Below are positions 30,812-39,724 of a stretch of 64,000 bases of DNA, one piece after another. A program made the translations under genes and the position numbers. Numbering within the stretch: position 1 is the stretch's first letter; each line of letters opens with the position of its first letter. The stretch comes from Gammaproteobacteria bacterium (GTDB lineage Bacteria; Pseudomonadota; Gammaproteobacteria; Steroidobacterales; Steroidobacteraceae), in NCBI GenBank assembly GCA_016707425.1, contig JADJHU010000015.1, positions 744,001 to 808,000 of the forward strand, in the 5' to 3' direction. The notes under the pieces were generated by a model. The model was not told the DNA's origin, ran no database searches, and saw only the letters and a list, made by a program, of their open reading frames with translations.

Positions 30812-31075
30812 GCCGAGTGCCCCGCGCGCCCGCGCGCGCTCCTTCTGGCGGGCACGCTCCTGCATCTGGCGTTGATGCTCCTGGCGGTATTCGATGCGCT
30901 CGCGCTGGGTGGTCAATGCACGCAGTCGCGTCTGGTATTCCGCCCGCTCGGCATCGGTCATCAGGTCGCCCCCGTAGATCCGGTCCGTGTCCTGGTCGCG
31001 CCGCCGCTGGCGACCCTGCGCGAAGGTGCCGGGCGTCATGATGCCCAGCAGCACGCCCGCACGCGCACATTTCAA
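30812..31075 (-). CDS. Small exported basic/acidic-repeat protein, reading frame lacks a natural stop
   Basis: From TTG 31075 (overlapping the cytochrome b stop as TTGA) the frame encodes a weak signal peptide (MKCARAGVLLGIMTPGTFAQ) and then a charged helix with IYGGDLMTDAERAEYQ, QRERIEYRQEHQRQMQERA. I recognise this pattern from small periplasmic proteins of about 90-110 residues that end soon after this helix. Here no stop occurs and the frame runs on to 29765, antisense to the whole neighbouring gene, for 436 codons. Either the 3' end is frameshifted or extended. I list only the part with conserved character. Confidence 0.5.
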
Positions 31076-31791
31076 TCATCGTGGTCCTCACCGGTTTCAC
31101 CGTTCATCGGTGCGGACCGATGAGCGTGGCCGTCATGCTGTCCGGCGCGCTCGTGGGCAGCGGGTCCCGAAAAGCTCCCCGTGAGCAGTGCCCAGGACCA
31201 GAAGGCAAGCACGCCCGCTGCGACTGCCACGCCAGCCAGGAGGGCCATTGACGTCGCTGCGCCTGTGGCGGTGCCTTCCTTGTAGCCGGTGATCATGGCG
31301 CGCACCAGGTTCTGTCGGTGAACCAGGCTGCTCACGATGACGCCCACGATGTGCACCACGACCACCAGCAGCCAGGCGTTGGCGAAGAACTCGTGCACCT
31401 CCTCGAGCGACTCGCCGCCGCCAATGCCCGCATAGGTCATGTAGCCCGTGGCGCCCGTCGCAAGGCCGAGCAGCAGGATGGCATAGATGGCCCAGCTGCC
31501 GGCCGGATTGTGACCGACGAACGCCCCACCTTCACGACGCAGGAGTCCTCGCAGATAGCGCAGGGCCGCTCCGGGTCCGTAGAGGAAGGACGCGAAACGT
31601 GCGTAGCGTGTGCCGACAAACCCCCAGATCAGCCTGAAGGCGATCAGGCCGGTGGCCGTGAAACCGAGCAGCACGTGCCACCGGAGCGCTTCGTCAGATT
31701 CCGCGAGGAGATACGCTCCCGCGAAGCTCAGCACGAGGCCCCAGTGAGATATCCGTACCGGAAGATCCCAGACCTTGACTTGCTCACCCAT
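31072..31791 (-). CDS. Di-heme cytochrome b561-like membrane protein
   Basis: A 239-residue inner-membrane cytochrome of the Ni/Fe-hydrogenase b-type/b561 superfamily. Four or five helices carry candidate heme ligands: RISHWGL (about 15), RWHVLLG (about 39), EVHEFFAN (about 132) and VVVVHIVGV (about 146). The C-terminal tail is His/Gly-rich (HDGHAHRS) and could bind metal. Such proteins pass electrons between quinols and soluble or periplasmic partners. It lies 73 bases downstream of the ArsR-type regulator on the same strand, so it may belong to the same sulfur-responsive unit. Confidence 0.9.
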   Translation of the reverse strand: MGEQVKVWDLPVRISHWGLVLSFAGAYLLAESDEALRWHVLLGFTATGLIAFRLIWGFVGTRYARFASFLYGPGAALRYLRGLLRREGGAFVGHNPAGSWAIYAILLLGLATGATGYMTYAGIGGGESLEEVHEFFANAWLLVVVVHIVGVIVSSLVHRQNLVRAMITGYKEGTATGAATSMALLAGVAVAAGVLAFWSWALLTGSFSGPAAHERAGQHDGHAHRSAPMNGETGEDHDD

Positions 31792-31864
31792 CTGTCATGC
31801 TCCTGGCCGGGCGTCGTGCGGCTCTCCATGGGAGGGAGGGTGCGGGCCGCCCCTTAAGCCGACA

Positions 31865-32200
31865 TTAAGAGCGTCGCGACGGAGTGGCGCAGAAGATTCC
31901 GTGCAGCGCACCCATGAGCTCGGCGGCCGGCCCGGGCAGGAGCGAATAGTGGATGCTCGTGGCCGCGCGTCGGGTGCCGACGATGCCCTCCGCGCGCAGT
32001 ACGCCCAGGTGCTGCGAGAGTGCCGACTGGCTGAGCGCGAGTCGCCTGTTGAGCGCGGCGACCGGCGTTTCTCCTTCGGCGAGGAGACAGAGGATCTCCA
32101 GCCGCTGCGGGTTGGCGAGCGCCCGCAGCAGCCGCGCCGCATCGTGCGAATGCGAACGCATCTGGCGGGCTCGCTCACGGGTGTCCGGCTTGATCCTCAT
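31865..32200 (-). CDS. BigR/YgaV/SqrR-type ArsR-family persulfide sensor
   Basis: A 111-residue winged-helix repressor. The HTH is LNRRLALSQSALSQHLGVLR with a wing GTRRAATSIHYSL. Two cysteines, C38 (EILCLLAEG) and C104 (GIFCATPS), are 66 residues apart, the spacing I recall for the C41/C107 pair of the persulfide sensor SqrR. In that family sulfane sulfur links the two cysteines and releases DNA. The protein diverges from a DUF2892/RND/SQR operon, with the operator between them. E. coli has an analogous ygaV-ygaP pair. I am confident in the subfamily; the ligand is inferred from it. Confidence 0.9.
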   Translation of the reverse strand: MRIKPDTRERARQMRSHSHDAARLLRALANPQRLEILCLLAEGETPVAALNRRLALSQSALSQHLGVLRAEGIVGTRRAATSIHYSLLPGPAAELMGALHGIFCATPSRRS

Positions 32201-32224
32201 GACTTGACCGCAAGAATATCAGTA

Positions 32225-32253
32225 TTGGCTTATTTAGCAATAGCTAATATAAT
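32225..32253 (+). promoter_or_regulatory. Promoter with ArsR-type operator in its spacer
   Basis: TTGGCT (32225-32230), a 17-base spacer and a perfect TATAAT (32248-32253). A perfect inverted repeat TTAGC-AATA-GCTAA (32234-32247) fills the spacer. A repressor bound there would block RNA polymerase on the DUF2892/RND/SQR operon. It also lies 34 bases from the regulator's own start, allowing autoregulation. Confidence 0.75.
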
Positions 32254-32303
32254 GCTTCCTTGAGGGCCCGTCAGATGGAAACCCGACCAGGAGGAGCATT
32301 GTC

Positions 32304-32507
32304 ATGAACGTCGATCGACTGGTATTCGCGATTGCAGGTACGATGATTCTCGCGAGCCTGTTGCTCGCTCATTTCGTGACCCCCTGGTGGCTGCTGCTCG
32401 CGGCCTTCGTCGGCTTCAACATGCTGCAGGCGTCCTTCACCGGCTTCTGCCCGCTCGCGATGATCCTGCGGCGGCTCGGTGCCGCCCCGGGCGCAGCGTT
32501 CCACTGA
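32304..32507 (+). CDS. DUF2892 small inner-membrane protein
   Basis: A 67-residue protein with RBS AGGAGG (32289-32294). It begins MNVDRLVFAIAGTMILASLL and has two helices joined by the conserved NMLQASFTGFCPLAMILRRLG segment, the hallmark of the DUF2892 domain that forms the membrane part of E. coli YgaP (a rhodanese fusion). The single Cys in FCPL is conserved in the family. It is the first gene of the operon behind the operator. Known relatives are thought to handle sulfane sulfur or thiocyanate at the membrane. Confidence 0.92.
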   Translation: MNVDRLVFAIAGTMILASLLLAHFVTPWWLLLAAFVGFNMLQASFTGFCPLAMILRRLGAAPGAAFH

Positions 32508-32508
32508 C

Positions 32509-33591
32509 ATGCATCGCCGCTTCGGGGGCGCCACACTCGTCGCGGCGCTGGTCGCCGTGCTCGGCCTCGCGGCCTGCGGAGGTGGCGGGCCTGCTCCCCC
32601 GCAGGCCAGGGCTGCGCAGCTTGCAACGCTGACCGTCACGCCCGAGCGCATTCCGCTCGAGCGTGTGCTCGATGGCGTGATCGAGGCCGTCAACCAGAGT
32701 ACGGTCTCGGCTCAGACCGCCGGTCGCGTGGCGGAAATCCTCTACGATGTGAACGACTCCGTGCCGGCCGGGGCCGTCATCATGCGACTGCGCTCGGCCG
32801 AGCAGCGCTCGAGCCTCACCCAGGCTCAAGCGGCGCTCAGCGAGGCGGAAGCGCGGGAAGCGGAGGCGCAGAACCGCTTCCGGCGCATCACCGACATGTA
32901 TGCGCGGCGCGTCGTCGCAAAGGCCATGCTCGATGAGGCCACGGCCGGCCGGGATGCCGCGGTTGCGCGGCTCGCGGCCGCGCGCGCGGCGCTCGCCAGT
33001 GCCCGCGAGGGCGTGGGCTACACGGAGGTACGGGCGCCGTTCGCGGGCGTCGTCACGCAGCGCCATGTTGAGCTCGGCGAAGCCGTGACTCCCGGAACTC
33101 CGCTCATGAGCGGGGTGTCACTTACACAGCTGCGGGTCGCGGTGGAGGTGCCACAGTCACTCGTAGCGCGCGTGCGTGCGAGCGGGCGTGCCGGAATATA
33201 TACGGGAGATCGCCGTATCGAGGCGCGCGCGCTCACGATCTTCCCCGTCGCTGCGTCGCCGTCGAGCAGCTTCCGTGCACGTCTGGAGCTGCCCGAGGAT
33301 GCCTCGGGTCTCGCTCCCGGGATGTTCGTCAAGGTCGGTTTCATCGTGGGTGAAGCGCAGCGGCTCCTCGTGCCCGTGAGCAGCCTGGTCGAGCGCAGTG
33401 AGGTGACTGCCATCTACGTCGTGAACGCGGATGGTCGCGCACTCATGCGGCAGGTGCGTGTCGGTCGACGCCATGGCGAGCGACTGGAAGTCCTCGCGGG
33501 GCTCGCTGCCGGTGAGCACGTGGCGACCGACCCGATTGCAGCCATGAAGCATCTTGCGCCCGTGACCCGACCGGGTGGCAACGGGGCATGA
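32509..33591 (+). CDS. RND efflux periplasmic adaptor (membrane fusion) lipoprotein
   Basis: A 360-residue HlyD/AcrA-type adaptor from ATG 32509, two bases after the DUF2892 stop. A lipoprotein signal ends in LGLAAC followed by GGGG. Barrel-sandwich/lipoyl halves (residues about 55-95 and 160-195), a helical hairpin rich in Ala/Glu (about 98-160), beta-barrel (about 200-285) and membrane-proximal domain (about 290-355) are in the standard order. It links the inner-membrane pump to the outer-membrane channel encoded later in the operon. Confidence 0.94.
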   Translation: MHRRFGGATLVAALVAVLGLAACGGGGPAPPQARAAQLATLTVTPERIPLERVLDGVIEAVNQSTVSAQTAGRVAEILYDVNDSVPAGAVIMRLRSAEQRSSLTQAQAALSEAEAREAEAQNRFRRITDMYARRVVAKAMLDEATAGRDAAVARLAAARAALASAREGVGYTEVRAPFAGVVTQRHVELGEAVTPGTPLMSGVSLTQLRVAVEVPQSLVARVRASGRAGIYTGDRRIEARALTIFPVAASPSSSFRARLELPEDASGLAPGMFVKVGFIVGEAQRLLVPVSSLVERSEVTAIYVVNADGRALMRQVRVGRRHGERLEVLAGLAAGEHVATDPIAAMKHLAPVTRPGGNGA

Positions 33592-36500
33592 GCGCAGCGC
33601 AGGGAGGTCCCGCACCGCTCGGCCTCAGTGGCCGGCTCGCGCGGAGCTTTCTCGACAGCCAGCTGACTCCGCTTCTCGCGCTCGCAGCGCTTCTCCTCGG
33701 AGTGTTCGCGGTGGTCGTCACGCCTCGGGAGGAAGAGCCGCAGATCGACGTCACCTTCGCGAACGTGTTCATCGCAGCGCCAGGCGCCTCGGCCAGTCAG
33801 ATCGAGAATCTGGTGGCCTCGCCGATGGAGCAGGTGCTGGGCGAAATCTCGGGCGTGGAGCACATCTATTCGGTCTCGAGCCCGGGTCTCGCCGTGCTCG
33901 CCGTGCAGTTCGAGGTCGGCGAGCCGCGCACGGAAGCGATCGTGCGCCTGTACAACGCCATCTACTCGAACCAGGACTGGCGGCCAGCGAATCTCGGCAT
34001 CCTGCCGCCGCTCGTCAAGCCGAAGGGCATCGACGATGTGCCGATCGTGGCGCTCACGCTCTGGACGCAGGACCTGGCGCGCGGCGCGTTCGAACTCGGA
34101 CAGGTGGCGCGCTCGCTCGAGACCGAGCTCAAACGCGTTCCCGGCACGCGCAATGTCTACACCGTGGGCGCGCCGGAGAGCACGGTGCGTGTGCAGCTCG
34201 ATCCGCAGCGTCTCGCGGGACACGGCCTCACGATCGCCGGACTCGTCAGTACTCTCGAGGCCGCGAATGTGGTGCGCCATGCCGGTGTGCTGGTGGGCGA
34301 CGGGCGGGTCACTCCGGTGCAGGCGGGCGAATTCCTGGCAAATCGCGACGACGTGGCCGGGCTCGTCATTGGTGTCGAGAAGGGGCGACCCGTCTATCTC
34401 GAGGATGTCGCCGCGATCAGCGCAGGACCGGATCAGCCGGAGTCCTATGTGTGGATGGGCACGGGTCCCGGAGCCTCGACGCGGGGGCTGCCGGCGCTTG
34501 CCCACGTTCCTGCTGTCACCATCGCCGTCTCGAAGAAGCCCGGTGAGAACGCGAGCGACATCGCGGGAGAAGTGATCGCGCAGGTCGAGCGGCTGCGCGG
34601 CAGCTTCGTGCCCGAGGGCGTGCAGGTCACCGTGACCCGCAACTACGGCGAGACGGCGAACGACAAGGCGCAGAAGCTCATCCAGAAGCTCCTGTTCGCC
34701 ACGACCTCCGTGGTGCTGCTCGTGATGCTGGCCATGGGGCGCCGTGAAGCGGCCGTGGTTGGGGCGGCGGTGATCGTCACGCTGGCGGCGACGCTGTTTG
34801 CGTCGTGGGCCTGGGGCTTCACCATCAACCGCGTCTCGCTGTTCGCACTGATCTTCTCCATCGGCATCCTGGTGGACGACGCCATCGTCGTGGTCGAGAA
34901 CATCCACCGTCACATGCGCCTGGGGGGAGGCTCGCTCGCGGAAATCATCCCGCGCGCCGTGGACGAGGTCGGCGGCCCGACCATTCTGGCCACTTTCACG
35001 GTGATCGCGGCCCTCCTGCCGATGGCCTTCGTCTCCGGCCTCATGGGTCCGTACATGAGCCCGATCCCGATCAACTCCAGCATGGGGATGATGATCTCAC
35101 TCGCCGTGGCGCTGGTGTTCACGCCCTGGCTGTGCCGCAGACTCCTCGGGCACGGCCACGCACCGAATGCGGCTGCAACGCCTGGTGTCGAGCCCGGGGC
35201 CGACGCACGTCTGCAGCGGCTCTTCGATCGCATCGTGCGACCGCTGCTGGCGGGCAGTGCCGGACGTGCGCGTCGACACCGGCTCTACTGGGGTGTCCTC
35301 GCGGCCATCGTGCTCGCAGCCGGACTGGCAGCCGTGCGGCTTGTCGTGCTGAAGATGCTGCCCTTCGACGACAAGTCGGAGTTCCAGGTGATCGTGAACC
35401 TTCCGGAGGGCACGCCCGTGGAAACGACGGCGCGCGTGCTGACGGAGCTCTCCGAGGTGGTGGAGCGCATTCCCGAGGTCACTGACTACCAGGCCTATGC
35501 GGGTACCGCAGCGCCGATCAACTTCAATGGTCTCGTGCGCCAGTACTATCTGCGGCGCTCGCCCGAGCTCGGCGATCTGCAGGTGAATCTCACCGACAAG
35601 CACCGGCGTGATCGCCAGAGCCACGAGATCGCGCTCGCAGTGCGTCCGGCGCTGGCTGCGATCGGGGCGCGCCATGAGGCCTCGGTGCAGGTGGTCGAGG
35701 TGCCGCCCGGCCCGCCGGTGCGTGCGCCCCTGGTTGCGGAAGTCTACGGGCCGCGCTACGAGGAGCAGCGCCACTTCGCGCGCGAACTGCGCAGGCTCTT
35801 CGCAGCCACCCCGGACATCGTCGACATTGACGACAGTGTGGAGGCCCCTGCGCCGCGGCTCATCGTGGATGTGGACCGGCAGAAGGCGGCACTGCTCGGG
35901 ATCTCCCAGCAGGAGGTTGCGCAGACACTGGCGGTGGCACTCGGGGCGGCGGATGTCACTTACGTGCGGGCGGGGCACGAGCGCCAGCCGATTCCCGTAC
36001 GCCTCGAGCTGTCTGTGCCCGAGAAGAGCAGCATCGAGAACCTCCTCGAGCTCGAGTTGCGCGGGGCCGATGGTGCACGCGTGCCACTGTCCGAACTGGT
36101 CTCTGTACGGCAGACACGGTGGGACGCGGCTATCCATCACAAGGATCTGCGCCCGGTAGTCTACGTCACGGGGGACATGGCGGGGCGTCTGGACAGCCCG
36201 CTCTATGGCATGTTCGCCATGGTCGGGCGCATCGCGGATTCGCCCCCGGGCGGTCAGCCGGTCGTGCAGCGCTTCGTCTCCCCGCCGGACGATCCAAATG
36301 CCCAGGCGATCAAGTGGGACGGGGAATGGCAGATCACCTACGAGACCTTCCGCGACATGGGTCTGGCGTATTCCGTAGGCCTCGTGCTGATCTACCTGCT
36401 CGTGGTCGCGCAGTTCCGCTCGTATGCGGTACCGCTCGTCATCATGGCGCCGATTCCTCTCACCATCATCGGTGTGATGCCCGGGCATGCCCTGCTGGGC

Positions 36501-36830
36501 GCGCAGTTCACCGCGACGTCCATGATCGGAATGATTGCGCTGGCGGGCATCATCGTGCGCAACTCCATCCTGCTCGTCGATTTCATCAACGCGGAGCGGG
36601 AAGCGGGACGGAGCCTCGAGGATGCCGTGGTGCGTGCGGGAGCGATCCGTGCCAGGCCAATCGCGCTCACAGCGCTCGCGGCGATGATCGGTGCGTTCTT
36701 CATTCTCGACGATCCGATCTTCAACGGCCTGGCGGTGTCGCTGATCTTCGGCATCTTCGTCTCGACACTACTCACTCTCGTGGTGATTCCGGTTCTCTAC
36801 TACGCATACCTGCAACGCCAGGAGGCCTGA
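33588..36830 (+). CDS. RND-family efflux transporter permease
   Basis: A 1,080-residue proton-driven pump overlapping the adaptor gene by ATGA. Twelve membrane helices are arranged 1+5 and 1+5 with two large periplasmic loops. The TM4 proton-relay motif is GILVDDAIVVVENIHRHM, containing the paired Asp. Start region LARSFLDSQLTPLLALAALL is typical of this AcrB-like subgroup, as are EEEPQIDV and FMDDPIFNGLAVSLIFG-type blocks near the end (here ILDDPIFNGL). Substrate unknown. Operon partners suggest export of a toxic sulfur species or sulfide-related compound. The SQR start lies one base after its stop region, behind AGGAGG. Confidence 0.95.
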   Translation: MSAAQGGPAPLGLSGRLARSFLDSQLTPLLALAALLLGVFAVVVTPREEEPQIDVTFANVFIAAPGASASQIENLVASPMEQVLGEISGVEHIYSVSSPGLAVLAVQFEVGEPRTEAIVRLYNAIYSNQDWRPANLGILPPLVKPKGIDDVPIVALTLWTQDLARGAFELGQVARSLETELKRVPGTRNVYTVGAPESTVRVQLDPQRLAGHGLTIAGLVSTLEAANVVRHAGVLVGDGRVTPVQAGEFLANRDDVAGLVIGVEKGRPVYLEDVAAISAGPDQPESYVWMGTGPGASTRGLPALAHVPAVTIAVSKKPGENASDIAGEVIAQVERLRGSFVPEGVQVTVTRNYGETANDKAQKLIQKLLFATTSVVLLVMLAMGRREAAVVGAAVIVTLAATLFASWAWGFTINRVSLFALIFSIGILVDDAIVVVENIHRHMRLGGGSLAEIIPRAVDEVGGPTILATFTVIAALLPMAFVSGLMGPYMSPIPINSSMGMMISLAVALVFTPWLCRRLLGHGHAPNAAATPGVEPGADARLQRLFDRIVRPLLAGSAGRARRHRLYWGVLAAIVLAAGLAAVRLVVLKMLPFDDKSEFQVIVNLPEGTPVETTARVLTELSEVVERIPEVTDYQAYAGTAAPINFNGLVRQYYLRRSPELGDLQVNLTDKHRRDRQSHEIALAVRPALAAIGARHEASVQVVEVPPGPPVRAPLVAEVYGPRYEEQRHFARELRRLFAATPDIVDIDDSVEAPAPRLIVDVDRQKAALLGISQQEVAQTLAVALGAADVTYVRAGHERQPIPVRLELSVPEKSSIENLLELELRGADGARVPLSELVSVRQTRWDAAIHHKDLRPVVYVTGDMAGRLDSPLYGMFAMVGRIADSPPGGQPVVQRFVSPPDDPNAQAIKWDGEWQITYETFRDMGLAYSVGLVLIYLLVVAQFRSYAVPLVIMAPIPLTIIGVMPGHALLGAQFTATSMIGMIALAGIIVRNSILLVDFINAEREAGRSLEDAVVRAGAIRARPIALTALAAMIGAFFILDDPIFNGLAVSLIFGIFVSTLLTLVVIPVLYYAYLQRQEA

Positions 36831-36831
36831 T

Positions 36832-38112
36832 ATGGCACATGTCGCAATCATCGGTGCGGGAATCGGGGGCGTGCCCTGCGCGTTCGAGCTGCGCAAGCGC
36901 CTCGCGAAGGAGCATCGCGTCACGCTCATCGGCACTTCGCCGCACTTCGAGTTTACGCCGTCGAATCCCTGGATCGCGGTCGGCTGGCGTACGCCCGCTC
37001 AGACACGGGTCGAGATGCGCCACCCGCTCGAGCGCAAGGGCATCCAGTGGATCGGCGATGCCGTGACTTCGATCGATGCACCGGGAGGCGAGCTCGAGCT
37101 CGGCAGCGGACATCGCCTGCATTACGACTATCTCGTCATCACGACCGGACCGAAGCTGGCTTTCGACGAGGTGCCCGGGCTCGGGCCCGCGGGCTTCACT
37201 CAATCGGTGTGCACCCAGGCGCATGCGCAGCTTGCCTGGGAGAGGTACCAGGCCTTTCTGGCCGACCCGGGTCCGGTGGTGATCGGTGCGGCGCAGGGCG
37301 CGAGCTGCTTCGGCCCGGCCTACGAGTTCGCGATGATCCTGGATGCCGACCTCCGGCGGCGCCGGCTGCGCGATCGGGTACCGATGACCTTCGTTACGAG
37401 CGAACCTTACATCGGCCACATGGGGCTCGCCGGGGTCGGCGACAGCAAGGGGCTCATGGAATCCGAGCTCCGCCAGAGACACATCCGCTGGATCACCAGC
37501 GCGAAGATCACGGCGGTGAGCGATGGCGAGATGCGCATCGTCGAGCACGACGAGGAGGGCAAGCCGAAGAAGGAGCACGCGCTGCCCTTCCGCTACTCGA
37601 TGGTCATCCCCGCCTTCAAGGGCGTCGATGCGGTGGCCGCCGTCCCCGGACTCTGCAATCCGCGCGGTTTCGTCGTGATCGATGAGCACCAGCGCTCTCC
37701 GAAGTACCCGAACGTCTACTCCGCCGGCGTGTGCGTGGCGATCCCGCCCGTGGAAGCGACGCCCGTGCCGACCGGTGCGCCGAAGACCGGCTACATGATC
37801 GAGTCCATGGTGAGCGCCATCGCCGAGAACATCGCGGCCGAAGTGAAAGGCCAGGCAGTCAGCTCGAGGGCGAGCTGGAATGCCATCTGCCTCGCGGACT
37901 TCGGCGACACCGGCGTGGCCTTCGTGGCGCTGCCCCAGATCCCGCCGCGCAACGTCACGTGGGCGAAGGAAGGCAAGTGGGTGCATCTGGCCAAGATCGC
38001 CTTCGAGAAGTACTTCCTGCACAAGGTGCGCAGCGGCTCGGTGACGCCGGTCTACGAGCGCTACGTACTGAAGGCCCTAGGCATCACTTCGCTCAAGGAG
38101 ACGCGTTCGTGA
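36832..38112 (+). CDS. sqr: Sulfide:quinone oxidoreductase
   Basis: A 426-residue FAD protein that oxidises sulfide to sulfane sulfur or polysulfide and reduces quinone at the inner membrane. The N-terminal FAD motif is IIGAGIGGVPCAFEL. Three catalytic cysteines fit the Acidithiobacillus-type enzyme very well: C127 (SVCTQAH), C159 (GASCFGP) and C353 (AICLADFGD), against C128/C160/C356 recalled for A. ferrooxidans SQR. Other family blocks are GVCVAIPP and KTGYMIESM, and the C-terminus has the amphipathic FEKYFLHKVRSG helix. It sits between the pump and outer-membrane channel genes, overlapping the latter by GTGA. Confidence 0.95.
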   Translation: MAHVAIIGAGIGGVPCAFELRKRLAKEHRVTLIGTSPHFEFTPSNPWIAVGWRTPAQTRVEMRHPLERKGIQWIGDAVTSIDAPGGELELGSGHRLHYDYLVITTGPKLAFDEVPGLGPAGFTQSVCTQAHAQLAWERYQAFLADPGPVVIGAAQGASCFGPAYEFAMILDADLRRRRLRDRVPMTFVTSEPYIGHMGLAGVGDSKGLMESELRQRHIRWITSAKITAVSDGEMRIVEHDEEGKPKKEHALPFRYSMVIPAFKGVDAVAAVPGLCNPRGFVVIDEHQRSPKYPNVYSAGVCVAIPPVEATPVPTGAPKTGYMIESMVSAIAENIAAEVKGQAVSSRASWNAICLADFGDTGVAFVALPQIPPRNVTWAKEGKWVHLAKIAFEKYFLHKVRSGSVTPVYERYVLKALGITSLKETRS

Positions 38113-39425
38113 CACCGCGGCGGCGCGCCGCCCGCGCCTGCAGCGCCGGCCTTGCGCTGGCGCTGCTCGCTGCGGCGGCCGCGTTACGGGCCGAGACGCT
38201 CGAGGACGCCTGGGGTCGCGCGCTGGCGCACGACGCGGCACTCGCAGCGGCAACGGCGGAGTCTGAGGCCGCGGCTGCCGGAGAGCGCGCCGCGCGCGGC
38301 GCGCGCCTGCCGCAGCTCGGTGTGGACGCAAGCTACATGCGCCTGTCGGAAGCCCCGGCGCTCGAGATCGACATGCCGGGGGGGACGGTTTTCCGCTCGC
38401 CGCCGATCTTTCCGCACGATGCGGTCGTGATGGGCTCGGCAAGCCTGCGTCAGCCGCTGTACACCGGTGGCCGCATCACATCCGGCATCGAGGCGGCGCG
38501 ACAGGCGGCACGGGCGGCCGGCGCACAGGAGAGCGCGACACGCTCGGCGCTGAAACTCCGTGTCGCGCAGCGTTACGTCGCGGTGCAGCGGAGCCGGCGC
38601 GCGCTGGCCGCTGCCGAAGCCGGCGTGACGAGCCTGAAGGCGCACGTATCGGACGTGCAGGCGATGGTCGAGAGTGAAAGCGTGGCGAGGGCCGATCTGC
38701 TCGCGGCGCGGGTCGCGCTGGCGGATGCAGAGCAGTCCCGGGTGCGCGCCGTGAGTGCGGCGGCGCTCGCGGTGGCAGGCTACAATCGTCTCCTCGGCGA
38801 GCCGCTCGGTCGCGAGCCGGAGCTCGACGAGCGTCTGCCGCTGGACTCCGCACTTGCCACGCAAGCGATCGGGGAACTTTCCGCCACGGCAATGGGGCGG
38901 CGCAGTGAGCTTGCCGGCCTCGACGCCCAGGCCCGCGCACTCGCCGCACGCGCACGTGCGGAATCCGGCGGCCTCCTGCCGCAGCTCGCTCTCTCGGCAG
39001 GCTATACGCATCTCAGCAACCAGATTCTCGACCGCGAGCAGCTCACCATGGTCGGCGCGGGCTTTACCTGGAATCTCTTCGATGGCGGGCAGGCGCGGTA
39101 TCGCGCGGCCTCACTGCGGGCAGCGAGCCGCGCGGCGCGTCATCGGGCGGAAGACCAGCGTTCGCTCATCGAGCTCGAGGTGCGCCAGGCCTGGCTCGGC
39201 GTGGCCGAAGCCCGGGCACGTGTGCTCGCGAGCCGGGAAGCGGCCGCCCAGGCCGAGGAGAACCTGCGCATGGCGCGCGAGCTCTACGGCGCGGGTCTCG
39301 GCACGAATACCCAGGTGCTCGCGGCCGTCGCGCTGCAGGTCACCGCAGCGAACAATCGCGACGACGCGCAGCTCGACGAGTCTCTCGCGCAGCTCACCCT
39401 GGCTCACGCCGTGGGCGAGCTGTGA
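38109..39425 (+). CDS. TolC-family outer-membrane efflux protein
   Basis: Start at GTG 38109 (overlapping the SQR stop); earlier in-frame codons lie inside sqr. The 438-residue protein has a signal peptide (ALALLAAAAALRA) and the duplicated TolC plan: Ala/Glu-rich coiled-coil helices (about 35-75, 125-205, 245-265, 320-395) alternating with beta segments (LPQLGVDASYMRL, and LLPQLALSAGYTHL). It probably forms the trimeric channel for the RND pump encoded upstream. The repeat symmetry supports family assignment. Confidence 0.92.
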   Translation: MTPRRRAARACSAGLALALLAAAAALRAETLEDAWGRALAHDAALAAATAESEAAAAGERAARGARLPQLGVDASYMRLSEAPALEIDMPGGTVFRSPPIFPHDAVVMGSASLRQPLYTGGRITSGIEAARQAARAAGAQESATRSALKLRVAQRYVAVQRSRRALAAAEAGVTSLKAHVSDVQAMVESESVARADLLAARVALADAEQSRVRAVSAAALAVAGYNRLLGEPLGREPELDERLPLDSALATQAIGELSATAMGRRSELAGLDAQARALAARARAESGGLLPQLALSAGYTHLSNQILDREQLTMVGAGFTWNLFDGGQARYRAASLRAASRAARHRAEDQRSLIELEVRQAWLGVAEARARVLASREAAAQAEENLRMARELYGAGLGTNTQVLAAVALQVTAANNRDDAQLDESLAQLTLAHAVGEL

Positions 39426-39443
39426 GAGGCCCTCGTCACTTCG

Positions 39444-39689
39444 TCAGTTGCGCGCGCGAAAGGTGTCGCAGGACTCGACTGTCCCGCGCTGTTCCGCGGA
39501 GCCGTGAGTGAAGGATTCCGGAGCGATGCGCCCCAGGGTCCACCGCTGAATGGTGTCGTCGCCCACTGCCGCCGCCGCGCGCAGAGCTTCCTCGATGTCG
39601 CCAGGCTCGAGGCACTGCCTGCTGCGGTTGGCGTGGTTGGCCCAGATGCCGGCGTTGCCGCTCTCGCGGGTGAGCGGCGATGCGATCAG
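39444..39689 (-). pseudogene. 3' remnant of a YpfJ-type neutral zinc metallopeptidase gene
   Basis: In the minus-strand frame ending at TGA 39446-39444 the translation contains GIWANHANRSRQCLEPGDIE, then EALRAAAAVGDDTIQR, GRIAPESFTHGSAEQR and SCDTF. These match the C-terminal blocks of YpfJ (COG2321). The usual segment between AEQR and CDTF (about ten residues) is missing, and no N-terminal metallopeptidase region with HExxH is found on this strand; the fragment runs into the hrpB promoter region. It is a decayed fragment between the tolC-like gene and hrpB, and accounts for most of that 299-base gap. Confidence 0.7.
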
Positions 39690-39724
39690 ACCCCACCCGG
39701 GGTGCGATGCGGGACAATGGCGTC

